A stretch of DNA of 9,263 bases from contig JAKEEJ010000067.1 of the NCBI GenBank assembly GCA_022616655.1, forward strand, positions 1-9,263, written 5' to 3'. The translations under genes and the position numbers were made by a program. Under the pieces are notes generated by a model, which searched no databases, had not been told where the DNA came from, and saw only the letters and a list, made by a program, of their open reading frames with translations. This document shows positions 1-7,526 of the stretch, in pieces. Within the stretch, counting starts at the first letter, position 1. Each line of letters opens with the position of its first letter. Source of the DNA: Nevskiales bacterium (GTDB lineage: Bacteria > Pseudomonadota > Gammaproteobacteria > Nevskiales > Nevskiaceae).

Positions 1-865
1 GCTGCGCCTCGCGGTACTTGGCCGCAGTTTTCTCGACAATATCGTCCGGCAACCAGGGGCCGGGCGCCTGCTTGTTCCAGGACAGCTGCTCCAGATAGTC
101 GCGCACGAACTGTTTGTCGAAGCTCGGCGGGCTGTTTCCGACCCGGTATGTATCGGCCGGCCAGAAGCGCGAGGAATCCGGCGTCAGGACTTCGTCAATC
201 AGGTGCAGGACACCCTGCTCGTCCAGACCGAATTCAAACTTGGTGTCGGCGATGATGATGCCGCGCTCGCGCGCATACGCTGCCGCTTCCCGATACAGCC
301 GCAGGCTGATGTCGCGGACTTGCGCCGCCCGTTCGGCACCGAGGCGTCGTTCCACTTCAGCAAAAGAAATGTTCTCGTCGTGCTGTCCCACCGGGGCCTT
401 GTCGGCCGGGGTGAAAATGGGCGCGGGCAGGACCTGCGCCAGCCGCAGTCCCGGGGCCAGCGGAATGCCGCAGACCGCGCCGTTTTTCTGGTAGTCCTTC
501 CAGCCGGTGCCGATGAGGTAGCCGCGCACCACCGCTTCGATCGGCAATGCCCTGAGTTTTTTCACCACCACGGCACGATCCCGGCATTGGGCCTGTTCGT
601 CCGGCGTCAGGCGGCCGTCCAGCGTGATCTCGGGCGCCAGGTGATTGGGCACCCGCCCGGCAAAGCGGGCCATCCAGAAATCGGTCACGGCGGTCAGTAC
701 CGCGCCCTTGCCGGGAATGGGCCGGGGCAGAATTACGTCAAAGGCCGAAATCCGGTCGGTCGTGACCATCAACAGGTGCCGGTCGCCCACGGCATAAATG
801 TCCCGCACCTTGCCGCGGTGAATCCGCGGCAAGCTTTGGATATTGGATTCCTGCAACGCGTCCAT
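1..865 (-). CDS. purC: Phosphoribosylaminoimidazole-succinocarboxamide (SAICAR) synthase, 3' end cut by window
   Basis: PurC joins aspartate to CAIR using ATP in cytoplasmic de novo purine synthesis. The 288 residues visible carry the family hallmarks: GKVRDIY near residue 18, [10 protein letters not shown] near 35, [17 protein letters not shown] at 110-126, the signature ADTKFEFG at 206-213, and [12 protein letters not shown] at 224-235. The chain already exceeds the short E. coli-type enzyme (about 237 residues), so this is the longer yeast ADE1-like class of about 300; probably only the last ten or so residues are missing. The ATG at 865-863 was chosen because it gives the usual short N-terminus before the GKVRDIY motif and because it overlaps the stop of the upstream membrane-protein gene by one base (TGATG). 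That overlap suggests co-transcription and translational re-initiation. Identity is very secure; the exact start is fairly secure. Confidence 0.97.
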   Translation of the reverse strand, partial: MDALQESNIQSLPRIHRGKVRDIYAVGDRHLLMVTTDRISAFDVILPRPIPGKGAVLTAVTDFWMARFAGRVPNHLAPEITLDGRLTPDEQAQCRDRAVVVKKLRALPIEAVVRGYLIGTGWKDYQKNGAVCGIPLAPGLRLAQVLPAPIFTPADKAPVGQHDENISFAEVERRLGAERAAQVRDISLRLYREAAAYARERGIIIADTKFEFGLDEQGVLHLIDEVLTPDSSRFWPADTYRVGNSPPSFDKQFVRDYLEQLSWNKQAPGPWLPDDIVEKTAAKYREAQ

Positions 866-1326
866 CAGTGGAATATGTAGCGCCCGCCGCTGGCGATGGC
901 AATGACCAACAGGCCCAGCACCAGATTGAGCGCGATGAAAATCCGGATCTGCCGCAGGGCTCTGCCCGCGTCGGTCCAATGACTCCCCGCAACCGCCCGG
1001 CGCAGGCGCCTGAACGGCGCGAAGTACACATGCAGAGCCATCAGCATCATTAACACCCCCAGACCCAGCATCAGATGTATATGCAGACCGGCGTTCTTAA
1101 AACCGCCGATGGCATAACTGCCAAGCATTCGAAACCCTGTGCCCAGCAGCACCAGTGCGGCCAGCAACACCCAGGGCAGAAAACGCTGCAACACGCCGGT
1201 CCACAGGGTCAGACGCACGGCGGGATCCAGTTGCGCCGTCGCCGGGCGCAGACAGAGCAGGGCGAAAAACATGCCGCCGACCCAGACGGTGGCGGCCAAC
1301 ACGTGAAGGGAAAGGGCCAAGCCCAT
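865..1326 (-). CDS. CopD-like family four-helix inner-membrane protein
   Basis: A 153-residue integral membrane protein. Four hydrophobic segments are visible at about residues 4-26, 49-68, 82-103 and 127-146. The N-terminus [15 protein letters not shown] and the third segment starting [10 protein letters not shown] resemble the short CopD-like proteins (copper-resistance D domain) common in Proteobacteria. His8, His82, His84 and His99 lie in or at the ends of helices and could bind a metal or heme; that is inference, and no copper role is shown. The ATG at 1326 was chosen because it starts directly at the first helix and has GGGAGC (1342-1337 on the minus strand) about 10 bases upstream. An in-frame extension to 1443 would add 39 residues of unlikely character and run into rpe. 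The gene ends one base into purC, so the two probably form one transcript diverging from rpe. Confidence 0.8.
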   Translation of the reverse strand: MGLALSLHVLAATVWVGGMFFALLCLRPATAQLDPAVRLTLWTGVLQRFLPWVLLAALVLLGTGFRMLGSYAIGGFKNAGLHIHLMLGLGVLMMLMALHVYFAPFRRLRRAVAGSHWTDAGRALRQIRIFIALNLVLGLLVIAIASGGRYIFH

Positions 1327-1406
1327 GAGGTACGATGCTCCCGGAAACGGGTAACACTTTAGGCAAGACGCCTGCACGAGTCTACTTCTGGAATAATGCG
1401 GGCACC
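1327..1406. promoter_or_regulatory. Divergent intergenic region between the copD-like gene and rpe
   Basis: These 80 bases separate two divergent genes, so promoters in both directions must lie here or inside the flanking genes. The best -10-like box for rpe is AATAAT at 1392-1397, preceded by G; I see no convincing -35 at 16-18 bases upstream (the spot at 1369-1374 is CGCCTG). If that -10 is used, transcription would start within a few bases of the rpe ATG at 1407, giving a leaderless or nearly leaderless mRNA. No good minus-strand promoter was recognised. The assignment as a promoter region rests on gene layout. Confidence 0.35.
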
Positions 1407-2096
1407 ATGCGCCCCGCCAGCCCGTCCCCTTTCCGCATTGCACCGAGCATTTTGTCGGCCGACCTCGCCCGTCTGGGCGAGGAGGTGCGCGCCGTGCTCG
1501 ACGCCGGGGCTGACTGGATCCATTTTGACGTGATGGACAACCACTACGTGCCGAATCTGACTTTCGGACCGGGCATCTGCGAAGCGCTACGCCGCTACGG
1601 GATCAAGGCCACGCTCGACGTGCACCTGATGGTCGAACCGGTGGATGCACTGGCGCAGGCCTTCGCCAAGGCCGGAGCCAACATCATCACCTTTCACCCG
1701 GAAGCCACGCGCCACGTGGATCGCTCGCTCCAGGCCATCAAAGCTGCCGGATGCGAGGCGGGATTGGTCTTCAATCCGGGCACGCCGCTGGAGGGTCTGG
1801 ACTACGTCGCCGACAAGCTGGACACGATTCTGATCATGTCGGTGAACCCCGGCTTCGGCGGCCAGTCGTTCATCCCCTCGGCCTTGGACAAGCTGTGCGC
1901 CGCGCGCCGGTGGATTGAGCAGAGCGGGCGCAACATCCGGCTGGAGATTGACGGCGGAGTCAAGGTGGACAACATCGCCGAGATCGCGCGTGCCGGCGCC
2001 GATACTTTCGTCACCGGTTCCGCAGTGTTCGGTACGCGGGATTACAAAGCCACGATCGGCGCGATGCGCGCCGAGCTGGCGAAGGTGCGTCAATGA
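1407..2096 (+). CDS. rpe: Ribulose-phosphate 3-epimerase
   Basis: Rpe interconverts D-ribulose 5-phosphate and D-xylulose 5-phosphate in the pentose phosphate pathway (and the Calvin cycle if present); it is a soluble metal-dependent TIM barrel. The 229-residue product shows the family sequence throughout: [16 protein letters not shown] at 11-26, [17 protein letters not shown] at 38-54, DVHLMVE at 71-77, [14 protein letters not shown] at 144-157 and LEIDGGV at 179-185. His39, Asp41, His73 and Asp182 match the metal ligands, with Asp41 and Asp182 as the catalytic acid/base pair. Length agrees with E. coli Rpe (225). The start at 1407 fits the family N-terminus; an in-frame ATG at 1335 would add 24 atypical residues. 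No strong ribosome binding site precedes 1407. Downstream lie a heptad repeat and trpE rather than gph. Confidence 0.97.
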   Translation: MRPASPSPFRIAPSILSADLARLGEEVRAVLDAGADWIHFDVMDNHYVPNLTFGPGICEALRRYGIKATLDVHLMVEPVDALAQAFAKAGANIITFHPEATRHVDRSLQAIKAAGCEAGLVFNPGTPLEGLDYVADKLDTILIMSVNPGFGGQSFIPSALDKLCAARRWIEQSGRNIRLEIDGGVKVDNIAEIARAGADTFVTGSAVFGTRDYKATIGAMRAELAKVRQ

Positions 2097-2099
2097 AAC

Positions 2100-2203
2100 G
2101 GGATTCGGGATTGATGATTCGGGATTTGGAAAGACGCCGCTGGCGACGGCGCTGAGCGTGTGTGCTCGCGGTACCGAATCTCCAATCCCGAATCTCGAAC
2201 CCC
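2100..2203. repeat. Heptad-unit inverted repeat filling the rpe-trpE gap
   Basis: The left arm, 2100-2127, is four head-to-tail 7-base units close to GGGATTC, starting at 2100, 2107, 2114 and 2121. The right arm, 2176-2203, is four 7-base units of the opposite orientation (GAATCTC- or CAATCCC-like), starting at 2176, 2183, 2190 and 2197. Bases 2116-2130 can pair with 2181-2194 with one bulged T. The arms are separated by 48 unrelated bases. The element covers nearly all of the 111 bases between the rpe stop and the trpE start. It is not a typical terminator, as no T-tract follows the second arm. A similar arrangement is found at 6551-6627. Confidence 0.75.
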
Positions 2204-2207
2204 ACTG

Positions 2208-3740
2208 ATGAATCACAACCGCATCGTCCTCACCCGCGAGTTGCCGGCCGATCTCGACACGCCGGTCGGCGCCTACCTCAAGCTTGCCAACCGGCCGTAT
2301 TCGTACCTGCTGGAATCCATGCAGGGCGGCGAGCAATGGGGCCGCTATTCCTTCATCGGCCTGCCCTGCCGTGAGCGAATCGAGGTGCGCGGACGCAAGG
2401 CGCAGCTGATCCGCAACGGCCGCGTCGTCCGGCAGCAGGAAGTCGACAACCCGCTGGATTTCGTACGCGTCCATGCCCGCCAGCGCCGCGTACGGCCGGA
2501 GCCCGGTCTGCCGCGCTTCTCCGGCGGGCTGGTCGGCTACTTCGGTTACGACTGCGTGCGCTACTTCGAGCCACGCCTCGCGCACGAGCGACCCGACCCG
2601 CTGGGAACGCCCGACATCCTGCTGATGCTGTCGGACGAGCTGGTGGTGTTCGATAACCTGCGTGGCAGCCTCACGCTGGTGGTGCACGCCAATCCGGATT
2701 CGGCGGCCGACCTGAAACGCGCGCAGCGGCGGCTGGATCGCATCGAAGCGCAGTTGTCGCGACCGCCGCGCAGGCGCCGCGCGCCGCGGCCCGGTACAGG
2801 CGTGGCGCCGGAGTTCGTGTCCGGCTTCACCCCAGAGCGTTATTCCGCCGCGGTCGAGAGCATCAAGGCTTACATCGCCGCCGGCGATTGCATGCAGGTG
2901 GTTCCGTCGCAACGCCTGTCGGCGGGATTCTCCGCCGAACCGCTGCAGTTGTACCGCGCCATCCGCCGCCTCAATCCCTCGCCGTATCTCTATTGCATGC
3001 ACCTGGGGGGCCATCACGTGGTCGGCTCCTCGCCGGAGATCCTGGTGCGGGTGCAGGACGACACGGTGACGGTGCGACCCATCGCCGGCACGCGCCGTCG
3101 CGGTGCCACGCCCGAGGAGGACAGGGCCCTGGAGACCGAGTTGCTGAAAGACCCAAAAGAACGGGCCGAACATCTCATGCTGATTGATCTGGGCCGCAAC
3201 GACGTTGGCCGGGTGGCACAAACCGGCAGCGTGCATCTGACGGAAAAAATGACGATCGAACGCTATTCGCACGTCATGCACATCGTCTCCAACGTCAAGG
3301 GACAGCTGAAGCCGGGTCTCGACGCGCTCGATGCGCTGGCTGCCACGTTCCCTGCCGGCACGCTCACCGGCGCGCCCAAGGTGCGGGCCATGGAAATCAT
3401 TGACGAGCTGGAGCCGGTCAAGCGCGGCATCTATGGCGGCGCGGTCGGTTACCTCGGCTGGGACGGCAACATGGACATGGCCATCGCCATCCGCACCGCC
3501 GTGATCAAGGACGGACAGGTGCATGTGCAGGTCGGCGGCGGCGTGGTGGCCGATTCCAGGCCCGAGGCTGAATGGGACGAGACAATGAACAAGGCAGAAG
3601 CGCTGATGCGCGCGGCCGAACTGGCAAATACTTCCTCCCCCCGCGCACGGGGGGAGGCTAGGAGGGGGGCATCGTCACGCGCCCCCACCTTAATCCTCCC
3701 CCGCAAGCGGGGGAGGAGAAAAGAGCGGGCGTTGCCATGA
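2208..3740 (+). CDS. trpE: Anthranilate synthase component I with repeat-encoded C-terminal tail
   Basis: TrpE makes anthranilate from chorismate with ammonia delivered by TrpG, the first committed step of tryptophan synthesis. Of 510 residues, about 10-160 are the N-terminal domain with LLES (34-37), the motif linked to tryptophan feedback binding. About 205-470 are the chorismate-binding domain: PIAGTRRRG at 291-299, DLGRNDVGR at 327-335, [11 protein letters not shown] at 355-365, [18 protein letters not shown] at 385-402 and [10 protein letters not shown] at 441-450. The natural family end is near AAELA (469-473). Residues 474-510 are a basic, Ser/Arg/Pro-rich tail, and most of it is encoded by the palindromic repeat at 3634-3717. 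The ATG at 2208 was chosen by family N-terminus; no Shine-Dalgarno sequence precedes it because heptad repeat sequence lies there. A GTG at 2160 is in frame but would add repeat-derived residues. The stop overlaps the trpG start (ATGA). Confidence 0.96.
   Translation: MNHNRIVLTRELPADLDTPVGAYLKLANRPYSYLLESMQGGEQWGRYSFIGLPCRERIEVRGRKAQLIRNGRVVRQQEVDNPLDFVRVHARQRRVRPEPGLPRFSGGLVGYFGYDCVRYFEPRLAHERPDPLGTPDILLMLSDELVVFDNLRGSLTLVVHANPDSAADLKRAQRRLDRIEAQLSRPPRRRRAPRPGTGVAPEFVSGFTPERYSAAVESIKAYIAAGDCMQVVPSQRLSAGFSAEPLQLYRAIRRLNPSPYLYCMHLGGHHVVGSSPEILVRVQDDTVTVRPIAGTRRRGATPEEDRALETELLKDPKERAEHLMLIDLGRNDVGRVAQTGSVHLTEKMTIERYSHVMHIVSNVKGQLKPGLDALDALAATFPAGTLTGAPKVRAMEIIDELEPVKRGIYGGAVGYLGWDGNMDMAIAIRTAVIKDGQVHVQVGGGVVADSRPEAEWDETMNKAEALMRAAELANTSSPRARGEARRGASSRAPTLILPRKRGRRKERALP
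3634..3717. repeat. 84-bp REP/MITE-like palindromic repeat inside the 3' end of trpE
   Basis: Two strong hairpins flank a weaker central stem. The first, 3634-3657, pairs CCTCCCCCCG with CGGGGGGAGG around the loop CGCA. The second, 3694-3717, pairs TCCTCCCCCG with CGGGGGAGGA around CAAG. Between them, AGGAGGGGGGC (3660-3670) can pair imperfectly with GCCCCCACCT (3681-3690). The whole block is therefore an imperfect palindrome. It is 84 bases (28 codons), has no stop in the trpE frame, and encodes the bulk of the extra TrpE tail. The G-rich stretch 3649-3669 could also form a two-layer G-quadruplex. Neither hairpin is followed by a T-tract, so a Rho-independent terminator is unlikely. The style resembles widespread proteobacterial CTCCCCC/GGGGGAG intergenic repeats, from memory only. 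Confidence 0.85.
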
Positions 3741-4317
3741 TCGTGATGATTGATAACTACGACTCCTTCACCTACAACCTGGTGCAGTACCTGGGCGAAT
3801 TGGGTGCGGAAGTGCAAACGTTCCGCAACGATCAGATCACGGTGGACGCGGTAGCGCGACTCAAACCCTCGCATATCGTGCTATCGCCCGGTCCCTGTAC
3901 GCCGAACGAGGCCGGTATCTGTCTGGAGTTGATTGAGAAACTTGCGGGCCGCATGCCCATTCTGGGCGTGTGTCTGGGCCATCAGGCCATCGGCCAGGCC
4001 TTTGGCGGCCGCGTGGTGCGCGCGCGCGCCGTGATGCACGGCAAAACCTCGCCGATTCATCACAAGACCCAGGGCGTGTTCCGGACCCTGCCCAGCCCGT
4101 TCACGGCCACGCGCTATCACTCGCTGATTGTCGCGGAGGCGGGGTTCCCGGACGTTCTGGAGGTCACGGCCTGGACGCAACACCCGGATGACCGCCGCGA
4201 TGAAATCATGGGTCTGCGCCACAAGACCCTGCCGGTGGAAGGTGTGCAGTTCCATCCCGAGTCCATTCTGACCGAACACGGCCACGACCTGCTGCGCAAT
4301 TTCCTGGAGCGTGTGCC

Positions 4318-4321
<4 letters not shown>
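3737..4321 (+). CDS. trpG: Anthranilate synthase component II (glutamine amidotransferase)
   Basis: TrpG releases ammonia from glutamine and channels it to TrpE. The 194-residue protein is a class I (triad) glutamine amidotransferase: [16 protein letters not shown] at 5-20, [11 protein letters not shown] at 50-60, the nucleophile elbow GVCLGHQ with Cys79, and [14 protein letters not shown] at 169-182 with His173 and Glu175 completing the triad. Length is that of free-standing TrpG/PabA. Such subunits often also serve PabB in folate synthesis; no pabA or pabB is present here, so a dual role is possible but unproven. The ATG overlaps the trpE stop as ATGA, and the end overlaps trpD as GTGA. A GGAGGAG string at 3712-3718, in the right arm of the repeat, is about 18 bases upstream of the start, too far for a normal ribosome binding site, so translation probably depends on coupling to trpE. 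Confidence 0.97.
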
Positions 4322-5339
<1,018 letters not shown>

Positions 5340-5343
<4 letters not shown>

Positions 5344-6137
5344 GCGATTTTCTCAGCCGCATCCTCGATTACAAACGCGAGGAAATCGCCGCGCTGCGCA
5401 AGCGCCACTCGTTTCAGTCATTGCAGGAGCTGGCGGCGGCCCGGACGGCACCGCGCGGCTTTCAGGCCGCGCTGCGCGAACGGGTGCCGCACGGCGCAGC
5501 CGTCATTGCGGAAATCAAAAAGGCCTCGCCCAGCAAAGGCCTGATCCGTTCGGACTTCAATCCGGCGTGGCTGGCTCAGGACTATGCCCGGGGCGGCGCC
5601 ACATGCCTGTCAGTGTTGACCGACGAGCGCTTCTTTCTCGGTTCCGGAGAGCACCTGAAACAGGCGCGGACCGCCTGCCCGCTGCCGGTGCTGCGCAAGG
5701 ATTTCATCGTGGACGAACTCCAGGTTGCGGAAGCCCGTGCCCTGGGCGCGGACGCGATCCTGCTGATTGCCGCTGCGCTGTCCGTGAGCCAGCTGGCCGG
5801 ACTCGCGGCCGTCGCGCGCGAACTCGGCCTGGACGTGCTGGTGGAAATCCACGACGCCGCCGAACTGGACCGCATGCTCAAAGCAAACCTGCCGGCGCCG
5901 GTGCTGCTGGGCATCAACAACCGTAACCTGCACAGTTTCGAGGTGCGGCTGGACACCACGCGGGAACTGCTGCCCCGCATTCCGGCGGAATACGAAGTGG
6001 TCACGGAGAGCGGGATCGCCACCGCGCAGGATCTTCAGGTCCTGCGCACGGCCGGCGTGCACCGGTTTCTGATGGGCGAATCGCTGATGCGTCAGCCCAG
6101 TCCCGGGGCGGCGTTACAAGAATTGCTGGTAGGTTAG
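5340..6137 (+). CDS. trpC: Indole-3-glycerol phosphate synthase (monofunctional)
   Basis: TrpC decarboxylates and cyclises carboxyphenylaminodeoxyribulose phosphate to indole-3-glycerol phosphate. The 265-residue TIM barrel has the catalytic residues in place: Glu58 and Lys60 in AEIKKASPSKG (57-67), Lys120 in VLRKDFIVDE (117-126), Glu169 in LVEIHD (167-172), Asn194 in GINNRNL (191-197) and Glu223-Ser224 in VTESGIA (221-227). A phosphate-binding FLMGESLM is at 243-250. There is no TrpF domain, so the isomerase step must be encoded elsewhere. The ATG lies in a four-base overlap with the trpD stop. The next gene (OsmC family) begins four bases after the TAG stop and may be on the same transcript. 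Confidence 0.97.
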
Positions 6138-6141
6138 AACC

Positions 6142-6570
6142 ATGCACGCGCGCATCAAATGGCTGGGAAACGCCGCCTTTGCCGGTGAAACCGACAGCGG
6201 TCATACCGTCACGATGGACGGCCCGCCCGACATCGGCGGGCAGAACCGGGGCCCGCGACCGATGGAATTGATGCTCCTGTCGGTGGGATCCTGTTCGGCG
6301 GTGGACGTGGTGCACATTCTCAAAAAGGCGCGCCAGCCGGTCACGGACGTACAGGTCGAGGTCCAGGGCACCCGCGCCGAGACCGACCCCAAGGTGTTCA
6401 CCGCCATTCATTTGCACTTCATCGTCAGCGGCCAGGCGCTGAGCGCGACGCACGTCGAACGGGCCGTGACGCTGTCAGCCGAAAAATACTGCTCGGCCTC
6501 CATCATGCTCGGACGCGGCGGGACGACGATGACCCACGATTTTGAAATGCGGGAGTCGGGGAAGAGCTAA
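6142..6570 (+). CDS. OsmC/Ohr-superfamily protein, YhfA-like branch
   Basis: A 142-residue cytoplasmic protein of the OsmC/Ohr fold. Visible marks are RGPRPMELMLLSVGSCSAVD at 36-55 with Cys51 at the start of the central helix, and AVTLSAEKYCSASIML at 108-123 with Cys117. This Cys pair is where OsmC and Ohr proteins reduce organic hydroperoxides, so a thiol peroxidase activity is plausible. The sequence context around Cys51, however, is closer to the YhfA-like branch, whose substrate is unsettled. The ATG follows trpC by four bases, with AGGT at 6131-6134 as a modest ribosome binding site, suggesting it rides on the trp transcript. The last codons lie in a heptad repeat arm (from 6551). No functional link to tryptophan synthesis is evident. 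Confidence 0.88.
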   Translation: MHARIKWLGNAAFAGETDSGHTVTMDGPPDIGGQNRGPRPMELMLLSVGSCSAVDVVHILKKARQPVTDVQVEVQGTRAETDPKVFTAIHLHFIVSGQALSATHVERAVTLSAEKYCSASIMLGRGGTTMTHDFEMRESGKS

Positions 6571-6627
6571 AAAAGAGCACACCCGATTATTTTCTTTACT
6601 GACTCCCGACCTCCGTCTCCCATCCCC
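6551..6627. repeat. Heptad-unit inverted repeat at the 3' end of the OsmC-family gene
   Basis: The left arm begins inside the coding region with GGGAGTC at 6551-6557, followed by a degenerate unit at 6558-6564. The right arm is three consecutive 7-base units of opposite orientation, GACTCCC at 6601, GACCTCC at 6608 and GTCTCCC at 6615, trailing into ATCCCC. Bases 6550-6557 pair perfectly with 6601-6608 (8 bp). The A/T-rich centre contains the TAA stop. Seven T residues follow at 6630-6636, but a loop of 43 bases makes an intrinsic terminator doubtful. Unit length, orientation of the arms and size resemble the element at 2100-2203. Confidence 0.6.
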
Positions 6628-6695
6628 TGTTTTTTTGTCGCATAATCCGCAGCGCGGCACACCACCGCTTTGCGCGTACCGGGGGTACACTCGAA
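6571..6695. promoter_or_regulatory. Gap upstream of speD: probable promoter region with a GTACC palindrome
   Basis: These 125 bases hold the right arm of the heptad repeat, a T-run (6630-6636), a -10-like CATAAT at 6641-6646 (five of six matches) without a recognisable -35, and a small palindrome GTACC-GGG-GGTAC at 6676-6688 just before the speD start. From the CATAAT box a transcript would have a leader of roughly 40 bases including GGGGG at 6681-6685 as a possible ribosome binding site. TACACT at 6686-6691 is an alternative -10 that would give a leaderless message. The data do not decide between them. Confidence 0.3.
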
Positions 6696-7505
6696 TTGGC
6701 CAAACCCACCAGCAACCCGAAACTCAAGCTGCTCGGGTTCAACAACCTCACCAAATCGCTGTCGTTCAACATCTACGACATCTGTTACGCGCGGACCGCG
6801 CAGCACCAGCGCGAGTACATCGAATATATTGACGAGGCGTACAACGCCGAGCGCCTCACGGACATCCTGACCGAAGTCGCCAACATCATCGGCGCCAATG
6901 TTCTCAACGTCGCCCGTCAGGACTACGACCCGCAGGGCGCCTCGGTGACGATGCTGATCTCGGAAGGCCACCACGACGGCCTGCACCTGCCGCAGGCACC
7001 GCCTGCCAACGCAGAAAAGGAATCCGTCGTCGCCCACCTGGACAAGTCGCACATCACCGTGCACACCTACCCGGAAAGCCATCCCGACCAGGGCATCAGC
7101 ACTTTTCGCGCCGACATTGACGTCTCCACTTGCGGCTACATCTCGCCGCTGAAAGCCCTGAACTTCCTGGTCAACACCTTCGAGTCGGACATCGTCATCG
7201 CCGATTACCGCGTGCGCGGCTTCACCCGCAACGTGCGCGGCATGAAGCACTACATTGACCACCAGATTGATTCCATCCAGAACTTCCTGTCCAAGGAAAT
7301 CAAGGACCGCTACATGATGGTGGACGTCAACGTCTATCAGGAAAATATTTTCCACACCAAGATGCGGCTCAAGGAACTGGACCTCAACACGTATCTGTTC
7401 GGCGAGGGCGCCAGCGAACTGCCGCCGCGTGAAGCCAAGCGCATCCGCGAGCGCGTCAATCACGAGATCATGGAAATTTTCTACGCGCGCAACATCGCGC
7501 ACTGA
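6696..7505 (+). CDS. speD: S-adenosylmethionine decarboxylase proenzyme, E. coli type
   Basis: SpeD decarboxylates S-adenosylmethionine, supplying the aminopropyl donor for spermidine. The 269-residue product is the long proteobacterial form (E. coli 264), not the short archaeal/Gram-positive type. It shows [19 protein letters not shown] at 14-32, [20 protein letters not shown] at 65-84, [17 protein letters not shown] at 114-130, [13 protein letters not shown] at 144-156 and [15 protein letters not shown] at 209-223. Self-cleavage is expected between Lys117 and Ser118, the serine becoming the pyruvoyl cofactor; Cys146 matches the catalytic cysteine. The start is TTG at 6696: no ATG or GTG gives the N-terminus, and GGGGG lies 10 bases upstream. 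No speE spermidine synthase follows in the window. The gene converges on the nuclease-like gene with only 21 bases between stops and no visible terminator. Confidence 0.96.
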   Translation: MAKPTSNPKLKLLGFNNLTKSLSFNIYDICYARTAQHQREYIEYIDEAYNAERLTDILTEVANIIGANVLNVARQDYDPQGASVTMLISEGHHDGLHLPQAPPANAEKESVVAHLDKSHITVHTYPESHPDQGISTFRADIDVSTCGYISPLKALNFLVNTFESDIVIADYRVRGFTRNVRGMKHYIDHQIDSIQNFLSKEIKDRYMMVDVNVYQENIFHTKMRLKELDLNTYLFGEGASELPPREAKRIRERVNHEIMEIFYARNIAH

Positions 7506-7526
7506 TTCCGGATCCCACCGCGCGCG

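Noticed and set aside
203..880. A plus-strand open frame of 225 codons opposite purC
   Set aside because: The minus strand encodes unambiguous PurC across the same bases.
2097..2207. A trp leader peptide and attenuator before trpE
   Set aside because: No short frame with tandem Trp codons and no terminator hairpin with a T-run is present; the structure is explained by heptad repeats.
1587..3524. A long open frame on the minus strand (645 codons) opposite rpe and trpE
   Set aside because: It lies entirely antisense to two strongly conserved enzymes, has Arg/His/Gly-rich low-complexity character typical of shadow frames in GC-rich DNA, and matches no family I know.
3634..3717. Rho-independent terminator between trpE and trpG
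   Set aside because: The hairpins are strong, but no T-tract follows either one, and the four-base overlap implies that transcription continues.
6567..7502. A minus-strand open frame of 311 codons opposite speD
   Set aside because: It mirrors speD almost exactly and shows no recognisable motif; a reverse-frame artefact of codon bias.
7506..7526. Bidirectional terminator between the convergent speD and nuclease-like genes
   Set aside because: The gap is 21 bases with no hairpin plus T/A tracts; the transcripts probably overlap.
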